Below, piece after piece: positions 7,018-9,100 of a stretch of 9,100 nucleotides of DNA. The stretch's first letter is position 1; each line of letters begins with the position of its first letter. A program made the translations under genes and the position numbers. A model generated the notes under the pieces. The model saw only the letters and a program-made list of their open reading frames with translations, did no database searches and was not told the DNA's origin. Source of the stretch: JAABRU01 sp050180235 (GTDB taxonomy: Bacteria > Desulfobacterota > Desulfobacteria > Desulfobacterales > Desulfococcaceae); assembly GCA_050180235.1 (NCBI GenBank), contig JBFXEJ010000167.1, forward strand, positions 1-9,100. Reading direction: 5' to 3'.

Positions 7018-7036
7018 AATGCCCTCCTTTTTAAAA

Positions 7037-7054
7037 TTTGCCAAGTGTGGCAAA
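7037..7054 (-). promoter_or_regulatory. Hairpin between the two cassettes, possible attenuator
   Basis: On the minus strand TTTGCC, a six-base loop and GGCAAA form a 6-bp stem followed directly by TTTTAAAA and then, 9 nt later, the GGAGG of the second periplasmic-protein gene. It lies in the 69-nt gap between the first porin and that gene. It could weaken read-through, stabilise an upstream mRNA end or be incidental. The stem is short and the T-run is only four bases. Confidence 0.3.
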
Positions 7055-7086
7055 GGCAGGCAAAAAGACACCCTGTATGCTTTGCA

Positions 7087-8196
7087 TCAAAATGAAAAAG
7101 TTGCCTTTGCCGCAAACAGAAACCAGTCTTCAGAAGCATCTTCCGGAGGTGTAGTCACCTGCGCCAGTCCCCTCATTTTATGCCCTTCCACTTTGAACAC
7201 CCAGTTGTCAGTGATATCGAAGCGTGCGGTCAATGCCCAGTCCTTTCTCCCTGATTTCAGGTCTTTGTTATCCTTATCTAGAAATGCTTCGCCATAATAG
7301 GTTCCCAGTGTGAGCAAATCACTAACCCTGTATGAAACACTTCCATACCATGTTTCCGTTGTCTGATCCGACAGTGTAAGGGCATCGTTCAGAACAAGTG
7401 TGAAAGGATTGCTTTTATATTCTGCTGCAAAAGTGAATCTGTCATGGCAATACTCAGCGGAAAGGATATAGTGCATGGAGTCCAAATCAAGTTTTCCCCC
7501 AGAAATGTGATAGGTTATATCAGGAAACTGAAATACGGTTCCAGCCAGTGTCAGACCGTCAATGGGCGTAGCCCATGCAAGGAAAGCCGTAAGACTGTTT
7601 TCCGCTTCAATTCCAATGACCTCAGTTTTTGCAAACCATTCCATGTTCACCGCAGTCCCGCCATCTGCATCTATCTGTGCTGTTCCATACTGAATTTCAT
7701 AGGAAAATCCGCCCTGCAGGGTTCCATAAATGCCGATACCTGTGGTTGATGTGAAGGTCTCACGGGGAACATCGTCATAGATCATCATCGGCAGAAAAAT
7801 ACCGGTCCGCGCAGCATCCACATCTCTGATATGATTATACAGCCCATAGGGTTTTTTGATTTTTCCGGCCCGGATGCCCAGCCAGTTCCGGAAACGGTAG
7901 TCCGCGAATGCCCAGTCCACATCAACCTCATTGTTTCCGAGCTCTCCGAGATCACGGGACAGAAACTGGATTCCGATTCTGAGGCTGTCAGTCAGTTCAG
8001 ATGCAAAATTAATACCCGTTTCATTGAACTGGAAAGTCCCATCTTCGGTTTGGGCAAAATAAAAATCATTCTGATCCGTCTGCAGCCATCCCTGGGAAAC
8101 AAAGCCGTGAATTTTGATCTGCTTCATATCAAATGCAGAGGCATTGCCTGCAATAAGCAAAACAGCCATCATCGAAACAAATATCATCTTTTTCAT
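7087..8196 (-). CDS. Outer-membrane porin-like beta-barrel, copy 1
   Basis: The 369-aa protein has the same plan as copy 2: signal peptide (MKKMIFVSMM, cut after Ala21), first strand KQIKIHGFVSQGWL, an LRIGIQFLSRDLG segment (residues 72-84), DVDAARTGIFLP (125-136), and a C-terminal ATFSF ending in Phe. These fit an outer-membrane channel. Its GAGACAAACCA leader places GGAG, overlapping the TAG stop of the upstream gene, just before the ATG. The gene begins 11 nt after the periplasmic-protein gene, against 10 nt in the other cassette, so the arrangement was copied as a unit. Residues 137-240 and 300-320 show most of the differences from copy 2, which suggests altered surface loops or constriction residues. 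The transported substrate is not evident. Confidence 0.85.
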   Translation of the reverse strand: MKKMIFVSMMAVLLIAGNASAFDMKQIKIHGFVSQGWLQTDQNDFYFAQTEDGTFQFNETGINFASELTDSLRIGIQFLSRDLGELGNNEVDVDWAFADYRFRNWLGIRAGKIKKPYGLYNHIRDVDAARTGIFLPMMIYDDVPRETFTSTTGIGIYGTLQGGFSYEIQYGTAQIDADGGTAVNMEWFAKTEVIGIEAENSLTAFLAWATPIDGLTLAGTVFQFPDITYHISGGKLDLDSMHYILSAEYCHDRFTFAAEYKSNPFTLVLNDALTLSDQTTETWYGSVSYRVSDLLTLGTYYGEAFLDKDNKDLKSGRKDWALTARFDITDNWVFKVEGHKMRGLAQVTTPPEDASEDWFLFAAKATFSF

Positions 8197-8207
8197 TGGT
8201 TTGTCTC

Positions 8208-8639
8208 CTATCTGACACTGATGATTCTGATCGAATCTTTTTCAGCTTTTTTCGGAAGTCCCTCGGATGAAACATATCCAAGGGCGCCTTTTGTTTTTGA
8301 CACAAAAGCAATCAGCTCCGCTTCTGTGGCAATGGTTTCCGGAGGCAGTCCCCTGCCTGTGAAAACCATGCGTTTCCAGTAAATCTTCCAGTCTGCCTCT
8401 GACAGTCTCACATACTGCTTCAGGAACATGCTGTGAACTTCATTGTCACCGACCGTGACAAAGCGGATTCTGGAGTTGTCGCTCCACTGAACCCGTTTGC
8501 CCAGAAAGATTTCCTGAATCTCCTGCGAACTCAGGTTTGTTTCCGGAACATCAGTGTTGGAGATAATAAGAATTTCCGCATAAGACAGGGAAGAAAATAC
8601 GGCTGTCATCACCAATAACACGGCAAGCACTCTTTTCAT
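8208..8639 (-). CDS. Small PstS-like periplasmic substrate-binding protein, copy 1
   Basis: The 143-aa protein starts MKRVLAVLLV with a signal peptide cut near SYA|EIL, and has the PBP-like_2 signatures IFLGK (44-48), FTGRGLPP (93-100) and GALGY (118-122). It should be exported to the periplasm. Residues 39-65 and 71-110 are identical to copy 2, while the signal peptide and residues 111-143 carry most changes. AGGAGG lies 5 nt before the ATG. It is the first gene of the four-gene run. Related short binding proteins are often seen next to porin or signalling genes, which agrees with the porin after it. As in copy 2, no ABC transporter subunit is present, so a sensing or delivery role is as likely as transport. 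Confidence 0.85.
   Translation of the reverse strand: MKRVLAVLLVMTAVFSSLSYAEILIISNTDVPETNLSSQEIQEIFLGKRVQWSDNSRIRFVTVGDNEVHSMFLKQYVRLSEADWKIYWKRMVFTGRGLPPETIATEAELIAFVSKTKGALGYVSSEGLPKKAEKDSIRIISVR
8314..8431 (-). repeat. 118-bp near-identical block shared with 6692-6809
   Basis: Partner of the block at 6692-6809; three mismatches in 118 bp. Confidence 0.7.
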
Positions 8640-8677
8640 AAAATCCTCCTTTTTTGAATCTTTTGTATGCTTTTCAT
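8636..8677 (-). CDS. Possible 13-aa leader peptide overlapping the first operon gene
   Basis: ATG 8677 begins a 13-codon frame, MKSIQKIQKRRIL, with AAGGA 5 nt upstream. Its stop overlaps the start of the periplasmic-protein gene as ATGA, and the AGGAGG ribosome binding site of that gene is read here as two rare-type Arg codons. Such a layout could couple or tune translation. A 13-codon frame can also arise by chance, so this is tentative. Confidence 0.25.
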   Translation of the reverse strand: MKSIQKIQKRRIL

Positions 8678-8803
8678 AATAATCCTTATCCGTTCCGTAT
8701 GGAATTCCGGTCCGGTTTTCCGCTCTGCCGTTCCGGATCTGTCGCCCGGACAGGCAGGGATGAAGTCACCAAATTTCAACATCCTGATTTTATTTAACGC
8801 ATA
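8640..8803. other. Leader region of the cassette operon, no clear promoter
   Basis: This stretch upstream of the first cassette gene should hold the operon promoter, but no good sigma-70 pair is visible; TATTAT with a poor TTCCAT -35 is the best match on the minus strand. It is rich in CCGG and GGAATTCC motifs, with GTCCGG (8710-8715) inverted as CCGGAC (8746-8751). Apart from the candidate leader peptide there is no coding sequence. Confidence 0.3.
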
Positions 8804-8947
8804 TTTAGGTGATTTCCATTAATAATTATAACGTTTTTCGTAGGGCGGGCACGGCTTTTTGTGTCTGCCGTCCTGCTGAAACGGCGGGCACAAAAAGCCG
8901 TGCCCACCCTACAGTGATGGTACATTTTTTCATGGAAATCGCCTTAA
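8804..8947. repeat. Nested palindromic repeat with 32-bp stem
   Basis: The core is an inverted repeat, 8840-8871 with 8881-8912, that starts GTAGGGCGGGCACGGCTTTT. One C-A mismatch and two G-T pairs interrupt 32 positions, and the loop is 9 nt. Around it lies an outer inverted repeat, AGGTGATTTCCAT (8807-8819) against ATGGAAATCGCCT (8932-8944), with one mismatch. There is no coding capacity and no obvious target duplication. This resembles a small dispersed palindromic or MITE-like element; the GTAGGG...CCCTAC core resembles repeats widespread in some large bacterial genomes, which is recollection, not a search. Confidence 0.7.
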
Positions 8948-8975
8948 TCCGGATTATTCAGAATAAATAAAAACC

Positions 8976-9100
8976 GGTAGTGGGACTTTTCATGCTGATA
9001 ATGTAAAATTATAATGATCAATAAAACTTCGGATACGGATTTTATGAAAATCATCATCACGGCTGAAAGAAAGCGTTTTTCTTACCAAATTCGGGCATCT
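8976..9100 (+). mobile_element. One end of an IS-like element related to the MITE at 936-1127
   Basis: From 8976 the plus strand reads GGTAGTGGGACTTTTCATGC and matches the right terminal repeat of the MITE at 21 of 24 positions. Downstream sequence is AT-rich and then opens into a reading frame that leaves the window. No terminal partner or target duplication can be seen because the window ends. It may be an autonomous element or another decayed copy. Confidence 0.5.
9014..9100 (+). CDS. Possible start of an IS-encoded protein, cut by the window edge
   Basis: ATG 9014 opens 29 codons (MINKTSDTDF, then a basic AERKRFSYQIR stretch) without a stop to the edge; an in-frame ATG at 9044 has the weak upstream GGAT. 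It begins 38 nt inside the element end, a usual distance for a transposase gene. The sequence is too short to assign to a family. Confidence 0.3.
   Translation, partial: MINKTSDTDFMKIIITAERKRFSYQIRAS

Noticed and set aside
7831..8382. 183-codon plus-strand frame across the porin and periplasmic-protein junction
   Set aside because: It is antisense to two well-supported genes with paired paralogues elsewhere in the window.
1..9100. CRISPR array, tRNA or rRNA genes
   Set aside because: No regularly spaced direct repeats, and no tRNA- or rRNA-like sequences were recognised by eye on either strand.

Overview
The window reads as accessory chromosomal DNA from a Gram-negative bacterium of moderate, AT-leaning composition. 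Porin-type outer-membrane barrels, Sec signal peptides, AAA-ATPase/PD-(D/E)XK proteins, a nucleotidyltransferase toxin-antitoxin-like pair and several small mobile elements together suggest a repeat-rich, large-genome proteobacterium, possibly a sulfate-reducing deltaproteobacterium (Desulfobacterota). That assignment is inference from protein style only. Every well-supported gene lies on the minus strand, so transcription runs from high to low coordinates.

Layout from the right edge leftwards. At 8976-9100 is one end of an insertion-sequence-like element, with a short open frame running off the window. At 8804-8947 is a nested palindromic repeat containing a 32-bp stem. The first operon (8639 to 5430) is a tandem duplication of a two-gene cassette: a small PstS-like periplasmic protein (143 aa) followed by an outer-membrane porin, then a second copy of the same pair. 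The two small proteins are collinear without gaps and carry a 118-bp block with only 3 nucleotide differences, while the porins have diverged, especially in their C-terminal halves. The cassette probably handles uptake or sensing of an anion such as phosphate, but the substrate is not shown by the sequence.

A 230-bp intergenic region with dyad symmetry separates this from a second gene run (5196 to 1161): a 65-aa protein, an overlapping MNT/AbiEii-like nucleotidyltransferase, a SpoIIE-type PP2C phosphatase with two membrane segments (joined to the nucleotidyltransferase by an ATGA overlap), and an AAA-ATPase fused to a PD-(D/E)XK nuclease-like domain. Spacing suggests one operon. The pairing of a TA-like nucleotidyltransferase with a membrane PP2C phosphatase is unusual.

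At 936-1127 lies a 192-bp MITE with 24-bp terminal inverted repeats and a perfect 8-bp target duplication. Its ends match the element end at 8976, so the window seems to hold a non-autonomous element and one end of its possible parent. Finally, a branched-chain-amino-acid-type binding protein gene (871 to 371) is cut in half by an IS5-like element occupying 1-388, whose transposase N-terminus is at 1-259.
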